64,000 nucleotides of DNA from Ruminococcus sp. UBA6407. GTDB lineage: Bacteria > Bacillota > Clostridia > Oscillospirales > Ruminococcaceae. Numbering within the stretch: the first letter of the stretch is position 1; each line of letters begins with the position of its first letter. Below are positions 56,628 to 64,000 of this stretch, in pieces. The stretch lies in assembly GCA_002438605.1 (NCBI GenBank), contig DJPR01000002.1, positions 89,693 to 153,692 of the forward strand, read 5' to 3'. The notes beneath the pieces are model-generated. The model did no database searches. It was not told where the DNA came from and saw nothing but the letters and a program-made list of their open reading frames with translations. The translations under genes and the position numbers were made by a program.

Positions 56628-57299
56628 TCATTCTGCTGAACTCAATTCAACTGGTTCGGCAATAAGGAATTTAATCTTTTTGCCCTCCTCAGTAAACATA
56701 CGTTCATGCTCCGTAACAATATTTTCATAAGGACTTTCATTGTGCAGATCCCATGTTTTAAACTTAATCTTATATCCTGCATCATGGAAATACTCAAATG
56801 ACTCCTCAAAAAGCTTGTCATCATCAGTTTTAAACCAAAGCTCTCCCCTGAGAAACTTTTTATAGTTCAAAAGCTGTCTTGTATGAGTCAAACGTCTTTT
56901 TTTATGTTTTTTCTTCGGCCATGGATTACAGAAATTTATATAAATTCTGTCAACATTATCATTTTCGTCCCATACATTGTCTATATTTTCTATATTCTGA
57001 ATTGCAATTCTCACATTTTCAGGTTTTCTTGCCGCATCAAAATAAGCCTTTTCAAGATTTCTTTTTGCAAGTCCAAGCATTTCATTTTTTATGTCCATAG
57101 CAATAAAATTGATTTCAGGATGAAGAATTGCAATCTGAGAAATAAATCCACCCTTTCCGCAGCCTAATTCAACGTAAAGAGGCTTTGAATTATCTTCAAA
57201 AACAGTATTCCACTTTCCTTTCATTTCCTGCGGATTATGTACGCAAAAATCACATGCGTCAAGCTCAGGCTTAGCCCATGGTTTATGTCTTATCCTCAT
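56628..57299 (-). CDS. trmB: tRNA (guanine-N7)-methyltransferase
   Basis: Methylates G46 in the variable loop of tRNA, 223 residues. It begins MRIRHKPWAKPELDAC and has the SAM loop VELGCGKGGFISQIA, the DIKNEMLGLAKRNLEKA segment and the NFCNPWPKKKHKKRRLTH motif. The start at 57299 has GGAGG 5 nt upstream. Confidence 0.96.
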   Translation of the reverse strand: MRIRHKPWAKPELDACDFCVHNPQEMKGKWNTVFEDNSKPLYVELGCGKGGFISQIAILHPEINFIAMDIKNEMLGLAKRNLEKAYFDAARKPENVRIAIQNIENIDNVWDENDNVDRIYINFCNPWPKKKHKKRRLTHTRQLLNYKKFLRGELWFKTDDDKLFEESFEYFHDAGYKIKFKTWDLHNESPYENIVTEHERMFTEEGKKIKFLIAEPVELSSAE

Positions 57300-57444
57300 A
57301 TTATCCTCCATCATTTTTCATTAAATATTAATATCAAAACATAAAATATAACTTTTCTGCAAATTACCTTAATAATTATAGACGAAAATCAGGCAAATTT
57401 CAAGTCCCCTGAAGCAATATCCAAAATATAATGAAAATTCTGCT

Positions 57445-58098
57445 TTAAATGCACAATATTTTATCAAGAGTCACTTTTAATTTGCTGACAAAAAACTTAA
57501 CCACAAGTCCTGTAAATACTGCAGTAAGAATAGTACCTTCCCTTGCACCAACTATCTTACCCTTAAAAAGAAAAAATGAAATTAATACTGATAAAATAAC
57601 ACAGCAAATATCAAATCCGACCTTTATATTTCCAAAATTCATTTTGGTTTTATCTGAAACTGCCTTAACAAATGCCTCTCCTGAATTCATTATTACATTT
57701 GCTATTACAGACAGTGAAATTCCAAAACCAAGTATTATTATTCCTGTAATTACCAGAAGTATTTTTACTGCATAATTATTTACAGGAATATATGAAACAC
57801 ACTTCATGCCAAAATCAGTGAAAACACCAAAAAGAAGTGAAAGCGGTACCTGTAATAATTGTATAAGCTGAAAATCCTTTCGTAATATAATAACTTGACC
57901 CAAAATCAAAACACAATTCCAGATTATAAGCCATGTACCAAGAGAAAAAAACGCAAATTTGCAGCTTAGTACATTGGCAACTGATGATATCGGAGATACG
58001 CCAAGTTCACCATGCTTTGTTACAGCCACTCCAAATGCAGCAAAAAACAAACTTACTATAAACAAAATATAACGTTTCACTATTTCTTTTTTCTTCAT
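57445..58098 (-). CDS. YczE/YyaS/YitT-family membrane protein
   Basis: A 217-residue protein with five or six membrane helices. GELGVSPISSVANVLS near the first helices and the later FGISLSVIANVIMNSGEAFV are typical of the family. YczE of Bacillus is linked to antibiotic production, but the molecular function is unknown. It stands alone after a degenerate repeat. Confidence 0.82.
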   Translation of the reverse strand: MKKKEIVKRYILFIVSLFFAAFGVAVTKHGELGVSPISSVANVLSCKFAFFSLGTWLIIWNCVLILGQVIILRKDFQLIQLLQVPLSLLFGVFTDFGMKCVSYIPVNNYAVKILLVITGIIILGFGISLSVIANVIMNSGEAFVKAVSDKTKMNFGNIKVGFDICCVILSVLISFFLFKGKIVGAREGTILTAVFTGLVVKFFVSKLKVTLDKILCI

Positions 58099-58215
58099 TT
58101 TATCACCCTCCGTATAGCAAAGTGTACCGAACTGTACTTGTTATTGCTCCCTCAACTAATTCTTATTTTTCTGCTTTTTCTGACAGCGAAATACTGCGTC
58201 AAATCCCATTTTCAA

Positions 58216-58290
58216 ATGCTGTATGGTAAGAAGTACAACGTAGTAATATATGGTTTGAATTGTCAGATTAGTTGCAGCATTTTCACTGGA
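58216..58290. repeat. Half copy of the family B element
   Basis: gtatggtaagaagtacaacg and, after it, agtaatatatggtttgaatt plus gtcagattagttgcagcatt match 44132-44195 closely. The left half has decayed. No terminal repeat remains at the left side. Confidence 0.65.
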
Positions 58291-58305
58291 TATATAATCA
58301 TGTCA

Positions 58306-58345
58306 TAAAAAAAGGACGGTTCAAATTTGCCATCCTTTAAATTTA
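58306..58345 (-). terminator. Terminator-like hairpin
   Basis: aaaggacgg and its near complement gccatccttt form a 9-bp stem with a T-run on the minus strand. The 58099-58451 gap otherwise holds only the decayed repeat and the AT-rich upstream region of the next gene. What this hairpin terminates is unclear, because the next minus-strand unit upstream is the 6S-like RNA. Confidence 0.45.
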
Positions 58346-58451
58346 TTATCTATATTTATTAAAGCACCAAATTATTCAAAAGCTATATACAAATAAATTT
58401 AAAAATGATATAATATAAAAAATCATCTTTAAATTAAAGGAGTTTTACATC

Positions 58452-58787
58452 ATGAAAAAGTATTTACAGGAATATATGAAATATATAATGGACAAGCTCA
58501 ATTCAGCTTCAAAAGAAGAAATGGAAGAAGTTTTGCAGGAACATTTATGTAAAATACAATTTATGCAACATGAACGCCTTATTCATTTCCTTGTAACTAT
58601 GCTGTTTACACTTATGTTTTTTGCAAGCCTTGGTATTTTCGCTGTAACTGAGCAAATCGGTTTTCTTGTACTGCTTGCTGTTATTCTGTGTTTGCTTATA
58701 CCGTATATTATACATTATTATTTTCTTGAAAATACTGTTCAGGAAATGTATAGGGTATACGATAAAATTTTAAGCAAATCAAAGTAA
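58452..58787 (+). CDS. Two-helix membrane protein of unknown function
   Basis: A 111-residue protein with a charged N-terminal helix (MKKYLQEYMKYIMDKLNSAS and onward), two membrane helices (about 46-66 and 70-92) and a short charged tail. AAAGGAG lies 8 nt upstream of the ATG. The arrangement is reminiscent of small sensor-like or anchoring proteins, but no family is recognised. Confidence 0.65.
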   Translation: MKKYLQEYMKYIMDKLNSASKEEMEEVLQEHLCKIQFMQHERLIHFLVTMLFTLMFFASLGIFAVTEQIGFLVLLAVILCLLIPYIIHYYFLENTVQEMYRVYDKILSKSK

Positions 58788-58792
58788 AATGC

Positions 58793-58993
58793 AAAAAAAT
58801 AAACCGCCTTGCCGTCATATAGCGAATAAAACCCGCACAAAGCAGGTGGGTAAACTCCTGGCTGATTCACGCTCCCTTCTTCCGCCGAAACGGGAGGTCT
58901 GCAATCCACAGTCAGAGATGAATTCCCTTATTAAAAGTGTTGGATTATAAAAACTATAATTACTCGAACAAGGCAGAATATTTACTTTTCATT
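58793..58993 (-). ncRNA. ssrS: Probable 6S RNA
   Basis: A stand-alone roughly 200-nt minus-strand unit. The ends pair: CTGCCTTG near the 5' end (58976-58969) with CAAGGCGG near the 3' end (58811-58804), like the 6S closing stem. A small hairpin (58832-58850) lies on one side of a central open region and an apical stem (ctccc/gggag, 58872-58896) closes the other end. It finishes at a run of seven T. The size and rod shape with central bubble fit 6S RNA, which regulates sigma-A polymerase. Exact family membership is inferred. Confidence 0.55.
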
Positions 58994-58999
58994 GAATTT

Positions 59000-59028
59000 A
59001 TTATATCACAGATTTGATAAAAAATCAA
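59000..59028 (-). promoter_or_regulatory. Promoter of the 6S-like RNA
   Basis: On the minus strand TTGATT (59028-59023), 17-nt spacer, TATAAT (59005-59000). It is well placed for the RNA starting near 58993. Confidence 0.78.
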
Positions 59029-59057
59029 GTATTAACTGAAATTTTATTTTTGTAAAA

Positions 59058-59402
59058 TCAATCACAGCCGCACTCATCACAACAACAGTCGCAATCTTCA
59101 TCATCGCAGTCACAATCATCAAAGATTTCTTCAAGTCTTTTCATAAAATATTCGGAAACCTTATCAAATTCGTCATCGTCATCAATTGATGCAAGAATTT
59201 CCTCTCCATTATCTTCGATTGCTTTAAGGATAACAAGTTCCCCGTCATCATTTAAGAAATCTTCACTTTCAATAGCAGGAATCATTGCAAAATACTGAAC
59301 TCCGTCTATTTCAGAGGCATCAAGCATTTCAAAGTTTTTTTTATTTCCCTGATCATCCACAAGCTCATAAAGCTCAGGAGTGTATTCATTCATATCGGGC
59401 AT
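59058..59402 (-). CDS. DUF1292 protein with Asp/Cys-rich tail
   Basis: A 114-residue acidic protein. The first 75 residues match DUF1292 (YELVDDQGNKKNFEMLDASE and YFAMIPAIE), a small domain common in Firmicutes near ruvX/alaS. The last 25 residues are almost only Asp, Glu and Cys (DCDCDDEDCDCCCDECGCD), with eight cysteines, suggesting metal binding. The start at 59402 has GGAG 6 nt upstream. Promoter readthrough toward the 6S region is possible. Confidence 0.85.
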   Translation of the reverse strand: MPDMNEYTPELYELVDDQGNKKNFEMLDASEIDGVQYFAMIPAIESEDFLNDDGELVILKAIEDNGEEILASIDDDDEFDKVSEYFMKRLEEIFDDCDCDDEDCDCCCDECGCD

Positions 59403-59601
59403 TTTATTCTCCGTTCTGACGAAAAACGTCATTAAATATTACAGATAACTCATTTTTCTGTAATTACATTATACAATATTTTAAAAATAATATCAAGTAC
59501 TTTCATGATTTTTTATACTGTATGTTTTGCCTAAAAAACAAGCATAAATTTGTCTAATATGTAAAAATAATAGTTTTTTATCAAAAAAAATCAAAAAACT
59601 A

Positions 59602-59630
59602 TTGACTTTGTACTACATCTGTGGTATTAT
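59602..59630 (+). promoter_or_regulatory. Promoter of the long structured RNA
   Basis: TTGACT (59602-59607), 17-nt spacer, TATTAT (59625-59630). The predicted start is near 59637. Confidence 0.75.
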
Positions 59631-59814
59631 AATATCAAGGAAAGGGAAAAAGAAATTAAGTACCTGATAGTTAAATGTTTACAAGGCTTATGGTTTTATC
59701 CATTAAGTAGACATAATATTAGCGGAATGGAGAGTGGGTCCAATGGAAAATAGTGAAACACAGAATTTAGTAGCCGATGGGCTTGCCGAACTGTTTTAAT
59801 TAAGTGGGAGTTTA

Positions 59815-59892
59815 ATGCTGAGTGCTTCTCCAAATCATAGGATTACTAAGGAACAGCAGATAAAGTTTATACGGCTATATAAGATTTCATAA
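59815..59892 (+). CDS. Possible 25-residue peptide ORF inside the long RNA
   Basis: MLSASPNHRITKEQQIKFIR then LYKIS, preceded by GTGGGAG four nt upstream. It is basic and its last codons fall in the arm of the three-way element, which argues that the RNA structure, not the peptide, is selected. Listed only as a possibility. Confidence 0.2.
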   Translation: MLSASPNHRITKEQQIKFIRLYKIS

Positions 59893-60232
59893 TTCATTTC
59901 AGAATACAGGATTATCTGAGATTTCGACTTATAAATAAGTCTTAATATATATGAAATCATTCGAATAAAATTATAAATAAGGTGGTTACAATGAAAATTT
60001 AAATTTGTTTTGCCAAAAAGTAAAATAAATTTATAAAGGTGATACCGATGGGTAAGTTCTAAGTTGTTTGTTATGTAGGATTTCTTCCTGAATTTCTTAT
60101 AAAGGTTTGTGATTTCTATGAAAAAATTTAAGGAAAAAATGAAAATCTGAATTTAAGGAGTGAGTCCAAAGGAAAATGCTGCTAAGTGATGAAAGTCGCT
60201 TAATCTAAATTTAAAATTTAATAAAATGAGAG

Positions 60233-60270
60233 GACCTCAAGCGGTTTATAATTCAGCTTGAGGTCTTTTT
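60233..60270 (+). terminator. Terminator of the long structured RNA
   Basis: The perfect 10-bp stem gacctcaagc / gcttgaggtc (60233-60242, 60256-60265) is followed by five T. Confidence 0.92.
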
Positions 60271-60326
60271 GATTTTAATCAACATCTCACAAAGATTGTG
60301 ATGTATTGCCTTTATATAGACATTTA

Positions 60327-61598
60327 CTATTCAGATTCCTTTATAATCTTTTTCCGATATGCCAATGCTGCCTGTTCCTGCTTATTTTCTCCAAAAGAAT
60401 AATAAATATGGTCTTTTAAAGCATCAGGCAAATACTGCTGTTTTACATAATGATTTTTATAATTATGCGGATATATATAGTGCTGTCCTTTTATTGCTGC
60501 CCCCTCCCCGTCATAATGCTTATTCTGCAAATGACGTGGAAAATCCAATGCATCACATGATTTTAAATCCGCAATTGCTGCATCTATGGCAGACTCTGCA
60601 CTATTTGACTTAGGTGCTGTTGCAAGCAGAATAATCGCTTCTGAAAGAGGTATTCTTGCCTCCGGCAGTCCCAATTGCAAAGCAGAATCAACACACGCTT
60701 TCACTATTGAAATGGCTTGCGGATATGCTAAACCAATATCCTCTGCTGCAATTACAAGCAAACGGCGTGAGAGCGAGATTATATCCCCTGCCTCAATCAA
60801 TCGTGCTGCATAATGAAGTGCCGCATTCTCGTCTGAACCCCTGATTGATTTTTGCAATGCAGATAAAATATCATAATGTTGGTCGCCATCACGATCATAT
60901 CGCATATTGCTCCTTTGGGTCAGTTCACGAACCATATCGGCTGAAATATGTATTTTTTCGGATTCACACTGACCGCTTAGTATACTCAATTCCACTGTAT
61001 TCAACGCTTTTCGGACATCTCCGCCGCATCCCTGAGATATTATTTGACAGCATTCATCATCAAATATAATTTCAACATTCATTTCTTCGGCAGAAAGCTG
61101 AAATGCTCTCCTGACAGCCTTTGTAAGTTCAGATGAACTTACAGGCTTAAATTCAAAAATCGTACTTCTGCTGAGCAAGGCATTATATATAGAAAAATAT
61201 GGATTTTCTGTGGTTGAAGCAATCAATGTAATGTCACCGTTTTCCATGTATTCCAATAAACTTTGCTGTTGCTTTTTGTTAAGGTACTGTATTTCATCAA
61301 GATAAAGCAAAATGCCGTTTTCAGCAGCAAAAGTTCCGATATTTGAAATAACATCTTTAATGTCGGATATTGAAGCGTTTGTACCATTAAGCTTATGAAG
61401 AGTCATATCACAGTTTTCTGCAATTATTCTTGCTACTGTTGTCTTGCCTACTCCCGACGGTCCATAAAAAATCATGTTCGGTATTTTGCCGCTTTCGATA
61501 ATTCGCCTTAAAGGACGATTTTTATTAAGCAAATGTTCCTGCCCTACTACATCATCAAGAGTTTTGGGACGAATTTTATCAGCTAATGGTGACGACAT
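60327..61598 (-). CDS. rarA: Replication-associated recombination protein A (AAA ATPase)
   Basis: A 423-residue ATPase of the RarA/MgsA family acting at stalled replication forks. It begins near DKIRPKTLDDVVGQEHLLNK, with Walker A FYGPSGVGKTTVAR, Walker B LLYLDEIQYLN, sensor ASTTENPYFSI and the C-terminal tetramerisation domain with HYVKQQYLPDALKD. The ATG is preceded by AAGGAG. It converges with the long RNA; 56 nt separate the terminator from its stop codon. Confidence 0.95.
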   Translation of the reverse strand: MSSPLADKIRPKTLDDVVGQEHLLNKNRPLRRIIESGKIPNMIFYGPSGVGKTTVARIIAENCDMTLHKLNGTNASISDIKDVISNIGTFAAENGILLYLDEIQYLNKKQQQSLLEYMENGDITLIASTTENPYFSIYNALLSRSTIFEFKPVSSSELTKAVRRAFQLSAEEMNVEIIFDDECCQIISQGCGGDVRKALNTVELSILSGQCESEKIHISADMVRELTQRSNMRYDRDGDQHYDILSALQKSIRGSDENAALHYAARLIEAGDIISLSRRLLVIAAEDIGLAYPQAISIVKACVDSALQLGLPEARIPLSEAIILLATAPKSNSAESAIDAAIADLKSCDALDFPRHLQNKHYDGEGAAIKGQHYIYPHNYKNHYVKQQYLPDALKDHIYYSFGENKQEQAALAYRKKIIKESE

Positions 61599-61758
61599 TT
61601 TTATTTCTCCTTTTAACCGTTTATAGTATAAGTTAAGGTTTGTTATTGTATAACTACAGAGTTATTGAGGGAAACCCTTTAAAAAAGGGTTTGCCCCAGC
61701 AAATCCGCAGATATACATAAAAGCTCTAACTTATATTATAAACATATAATTAAAAATC
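61599..61758. repeat. Intergenic stretch with small palindrome between glyA and rarA
   Basis: The region has no ORF. aaaccctttaaaaaagggttt (inverted repeat aaaccctt/aagggttt, 61672-61692) followed by gccccagc is the only structure. It could be a short mobile repeat or a weak terminator. Confidence 0.4.
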
Positions 61759-61786
61759 AGGACGGACAGCATGTCCGTCCTTAAAA
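61752..61786 (-). terminator. Terminator of glyA
   Basis: The stem aggacggaca / tgtccgtcct (61759-61781) has A/T runs on both sides and can act in both directions. It lies about 10 nt after the glyA stop codon. Confidence 0.85.
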
Positions 61787-61790
61787 ATAT

Positions 61791-63047
61791 TTATTCATAA
61801 AGTGGGAACTTTTCGCAAATTGCATTAACGCCTGCACGAATTTCATCAGCTTTATTTTCAAAATCAGTAGCACAAAGATAAATGTATTCAGCAATCTTTT
61901 CCATTTCCTCAACACCAAGACCTCTTGTTGTTACTGCAGGAGTACCAATTCTGATACCGCTTGTTACAAATGGCTTTTCTGGGTCATTATGAATAGCATT
62001 TTTATTAACTGTAATATAAACTTCATCAAGTCTATGCTCAAGTTCCTTGCCTGTGATATTGAACGGACGAAGGTCAACAAGCATAAGATGATTATCCGTA
62101 CCACCTGAAACGAGGTTAAATCCTCTCTTTAAAAGGCCATCAGCAAGAGCTTTTGCATTTTCAACAATTCTCTTTTGATACTCCTTGAATTCAGGCTTAA
62201 GAGCTTCACCAAAGCAGACTGCCTTAGCTGCAATTGTGTGCATCAAAGGGCCGCCCTGTGTTCCCGGAAAAATAGCTGAATTAATCTTCTTTGCAAGAGC
62301 TTCATCATTTGTAAGTATAAGTCCGCCTCTTGGTCCTCTGAGAGTTTTATGAGTTGTAGTTGTAACTATATCAGCATAAGGTACAGGTGATTCATGAAGT
62401 CCTGCTGCAACAAGACCTGCAATATGAGCCATATCAACCATAAATAAAGCTCCAACTGACTTGGCAATTTCTGAAAGGCGCTTGAAGTCAATTGCTCTCG
62501 GGTATGCACTTGCTCCTGCAACTATAAGCTTCGGCTTATTTTCTTCTGCGAGCTTTTGAACCGTATCATAATTTATTTTTTCTGTTTCATCATCAAGACC
62601 GTATGAAACAAAGTTGAAATACTTACCTGAGAGATTTACAGGTGAACCATGAGTTAAATGTCCTCCGTCAGCAAGGCTCATGCCAAGAACGGTATCACCA
62701 GGCTGGAGAACAGCAAAGTAAGCAGCAGTATTTGCCTGTGCACCTGAATGAGGCTGTACATTTGCAAAGTTTGCACCAAAAAGCTTTTTAGCTCTTTCAA
62801 TAGCAATATTCTCAACAATATCAACACATTCACATCCGCCGTAATAACGCTTACCCGGATAGCCCTCTGCATATTTATTTGTAAGTACAGAACCCATAGC
62901 AGCCATTACTTCAGGAGAAACAATATTTTCACTTGCAATTAATTCAAGATTTCTTTTTTGACGTGCTAATTCTTTCTGCATTGCTTCGCCAACTTCAGGA
63001 TCACTTTTAGTAACAAAGCCAATAGAATCCATTAGGTTATTATACAT
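61791..63047 (-). CDS. glyA: Serine hydroxymethyltransferase
   Basis: Converts serine and THF to glycine and methylene-THF, the main one-carbon donor. The 418-residue protein has [39 protein letters not shown] and the PLP lysine in [17 protein letters not shown]. The start at 63047 ([10 protein letters not shown]) is chosen because the AAGGAG at 63059 lies inside a longer frame that starts at 63071. It works with metF in folate metabolism, though it is far from it here. Confidence 0.95.
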   Translation of the reverse strand: MYNNLMDSIGFVTKSDPEVGEAMQKELARQKRNLELIASENIVSPEVMAAMGSVLTNKYAEGYPGKRYYGGCECVDIVENIAIERAKKLFGANFANVQPHSGAQANTAAYFAVLQPGDTVLGMSLADGGHLTHGSPVNLSGKYFNFVSYGLDDETEKINYDTVQKLAEENKPKLIVAGASAYPRAIDFKRLSEIAKSVGALFMVDMAHIAGLVAAGLHESPVPYADIVTTTTHKTLRGPRGGLILTNDEALAKKINSAIFPGTQGGPLMHTIAAKAVCFGEALKPEFKEYQKRIVENAKALADGLLKRGFNLVSGGTDNHLMLVDLRPFNITGKELEHRLDEVYITVNKNAIHNDPEKPFVTSGIRIGTPAVTTRGLGVEEMEKIAEYIYLCATDFENKADEIRAGVNAICEKFPLYE

Positions 63048-63082
63048 AATATAAAACAGCTCCTTAAACATAATATGAATTA

Positions 63083-63111
63083 ATTATACACTATATTTTT
63101 AATAATTTCAA
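63083..63111 (-). promoter_or_regulatory. Promoter of glyA
   Basis: On the minus strand TTGAAA (63111-63106), 17-nt spacer, TATAAT (63088-63083), about 35 nt before the start codon. Confidence 0.7.
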
Positions 63112-63203
63112 TAGAATTTGGCAAAATTTTATGATAAATTGTTCGTTTTGTAAATGATACTTGTCAAATGGAAAATGGTTTTAAATAATTATCAATTTAG
63201 GTA

Positions 63204-63232
63204 TTGATTTTTAATTTAAAATATGATATAAT
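63204..63232 (+). promoter_or_regulatory. Promoter upstream of tRNA-Ser
   Basis: TTGATT (63204-63209), 17-nt spacer, TATAAT (63227-63232). It points toward the tRNA but about 175 nt ahead of it. The AT-rich DNA in between shows no gene, and a closer promoter may exist. Confidence 0.55.
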
Positions 63233-63413
63233 TTCTATTATTAAAAAATAATACGGATGCAGTTATAACACAAACAACTAAAAATATATCATGTTTTGAA
63301 TTGATTTCTGCATTCCTAATTACATTTGCGTTTATAAGTATACATCATATACTTTCATAAATTTTTATCCCATAATTCGCTTTTTATCAGCTTGTGCTGT
63401 AAAAATTTAATAA

Positions 63414-63506
63414 GGAGAGTTATCGAAGTGGTCATAACGGGGCTGACTCGAAATCAGTTGAACGGCTTATACCGTTCCGAGGGTTCGAATCCCTCACTCT
63501 CCGCCA
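63414..63506 (+). tRNA. tRNA-Ser, anticodon CGA
   Basis: Acceptor ggagagt pairs with actctcc, followed by the discriminator G and an encoded CCA (63504-63506). The anticodon stem-loop ctga-ctCGAaa-tcag reads UCG codons. The long variable arm (gaacggcttataccgttc) is the class II feature of serine tRNAs, and the T-loop is gttcgaat. A terminator follows. Confidence 0.97.
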
Positions 63507-63535
63507 TCTCTGTTATACAAAATAGATGACAGACC

Positions 63536-63563
63536 AAAAAAGTCCGATTTATCGGACTTTTTT
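63536..63563 (+). terminator. Terminator after tRNA-Ser
   Basis: agtccgat / atcggact (63541-63558) with an A-run before and six T after. Confidence 0.9.
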
Positions 63564-63681
63564 GCGTATTCGGAGCCGAAAAAATTTTATATGAAAACCG
63601 TAGATGACATTTCGCCTTTTCAGACACAAAACAAGACTCGAACGGGCGTTTTTGAAAATTCAAGAGATTCAAAGGATTTGA

Positions 63682-63722
63682 GAGCAGATTTGAAGAAAAA
63701 ATTCCGAGATCTGCTCTTTTTA
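63682..63722 (+). terminator. Second terminator-like hairpin after tRNA-Ser
   Basis: The 8-bp perfect stem gagcagat / atctgctc (63682-63689, 63709-63716) is followed by five T. No gene is visible upstream of it within the 118 nt after the tRNA terminator. Confidence 0.75.
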
Positions 63723-63767
63723 ATAGCGAAAATCTTACACAAAGTTTGAAGCGGTTTCTTGTTCGTT

Positions 63768-63816
63768 ATGCCGAATTGATTGAGGTTAAGTCCCTCGATT
63801 GATTCGGCATTTTTTA
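63768..63816 (+). terminator. Third terminator-like hairpin
   Basis: atgccgaa / ttcggcat (63768-63775, 63803-63810), extended by the imperfect inner pairing of ttgattgagg with cctcgattga, is followed by six T. It lies immediately before a different sequence style with a gene fragment. Confidence 0.78.
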
Positions 63817-63857
63817 TTTTCCCCCTATACTATTAAAAAGAAAGAGAGTTGATGTCC

Positions 63858-63941
63858 ATGGAGAAAATTGTATTTAATGCTCCGCTGAATCACAAGGCTT
63901 ACAGCAATGAGCCGATGCAGATTGAAGTTGAGAAAGTCTGA
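63858..63941 (+). pseudogene. Short ORF, probable gene remnant
   Basis: A 27-residue frame MEKIVFNAPLNHKAYSNEPM plus QIEVEKV, with a GAGAGTTG site upstream. It has a confident start but stops abruptly, like the front end of a truncated protein. No family is recognised. The position between stacked terminators and another ATG suggests the edge of an inserted element. Confidence 0.35.
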
Positions 63942-63984
63942 TGTAGTATAATAAAACTTGACACACCAACCTCAAAGAAGTAAA

Positions 63985-64000
63985 ATGGAAACAGAAAAAA
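63985..64000 (+). CDS. Possible gene start at the window edge
   Basis: ATG GAA ACA GAA AAA runs off the right edge, with aaagaag seven nt or so before it and a TTGACA at 63958-63963. Too short to identify. Confidence 0.2.

Larger units (their letters stand above)
59637..60270 (+). ncRNA. Candidate large structured non-coding RNA, about 630 nt
   Basis: An independent transcription unit with its own promoter and a perfect terminator, convergent to rarA, with no long ORF. Visible structure: a three-way element closed by gatttcata/tatgaaatc (59883-59891 with 59950-59958) holding two hairpins (59899-59919 and 59926-59941), and an 8-bp helix capped by a GAAA tetraloop (60183-60202). The 17-mer gtgggtccaatggaaaa (59734) recurs near the 3' end (60160) with two changes. 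It also contains several tiny ORFs with ribosome binding sites. Size and isolation recall ornate large RNAs (OLE, GOLLD, ROOL classes), but I cannot assign it to one. Confidence 0.7.

Noticed and set aside
60183..60202. Resemblance of tgatgaaagtcgct to group II intron domain V
   Set aside because: Only the GAAA hairpin matches; the lower helix with the AGC triad and the 5' GUGYG boundary are absent, and there is no intron-encoded protein.
59637..60270. tmRNA or RNase P RNA
   Set aside because: No tag-peptide reading frame ending in Ala-Ala, no tRNA-like ends with CCA, and none of the conserved RNase P core segments.
63454..63672. 72-codon minus-strand ORF ending ESEGFEPSERYKPFN
   Set aside because: Its C-terminal part is the antisense of tRNA-Ser; this is a classic spurious ORF over tRNA genes.

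Overview
The window is an AT-rich chromosomal segment of a Gram-positive anaerobe of the Clostridia, most likely Ruminococcus or a close Oscillospiraceae relative. Supporting evidence is a complete Rnf complex, a CIRCE/GroESL locus, PyrR attenuation, a T-box leader, zinc-ribbon (C+) forms of S14, L36 and L24, a four-cysteine adenylate kinase, strong AGGAGG ribosome binding sites and a Spo0A-family protein. The genus is inferred from gene content; no 16S rRNA is present.

Layout. 1-5917: the end of yajC and a small membrane protein, then an envelope-stress operon (response regulator, histidine kinase, HtrA protease, minus strand), a zinc-ribbon/DUF2085 pair and a HAD hydrolase. 6046-8072: groESL behind a perfect CIRCE operator. 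8362-9102: an orphan Spo0A homologue whose receiver has lost its phosphorylation residues. 9220-25135: the merged S10-spc-alpha ribosomal operon (minus strand, rpsJ to rplQ, including secY, adk, map, infA and rpoA), with one strong promoter framed by a perfect inverted repeat and a leader carrying an attenuator-like terminator. 25173-29775: a LysM/G5/M23 peptidase, luxS, a pseudouridine synthase, a membrane protein and a phosphatase.

29994-37489: an XRE regulator, then apbE, a NusG-II protein, a Gx transporter and rnfCDGEAB, a unit for building and flavinylating the Rnf ion pump. 37569-39314: a tryptophan-type T-box leader driving a stand-alone trpB2. 39368-46138: an ABC exporter, DUF2325, metF, DegV, trmL and several copies of a palindromic intergenic repeat. 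46125-56310: ruvX, a phosphatase and the pyrimidine operon pyrR-pyrC-pyrF-carA-carB-pyrK-pyrD behind a PyrR attenuator; pyrB and pyrE are not in it. 56393-64000: trmB, small membrane proteins, a 6S-like RNA, DUF1292, a long stand-alone structured RNA, rarA, glyA, tRNA-Ser(CGA), and a gene-poor edge with stacked terminators and a gene fragment that may border a mobile element.

The best candidate for something undescribed is the roughly 630-nt plus-strand transcription unit at 59637-60270. It has a good promoter, a perfect intrinsic terminator, a predicted multi-hairpin fold with a GAAA-capped helix, a 17-nt internal repeat and no long ORF. Next are the non-phosphorylatable Spo0A paralogue with a 0A box upstream, the inverted repeat around the S10 promoter, and the family of palindromic elements scattered between genes.
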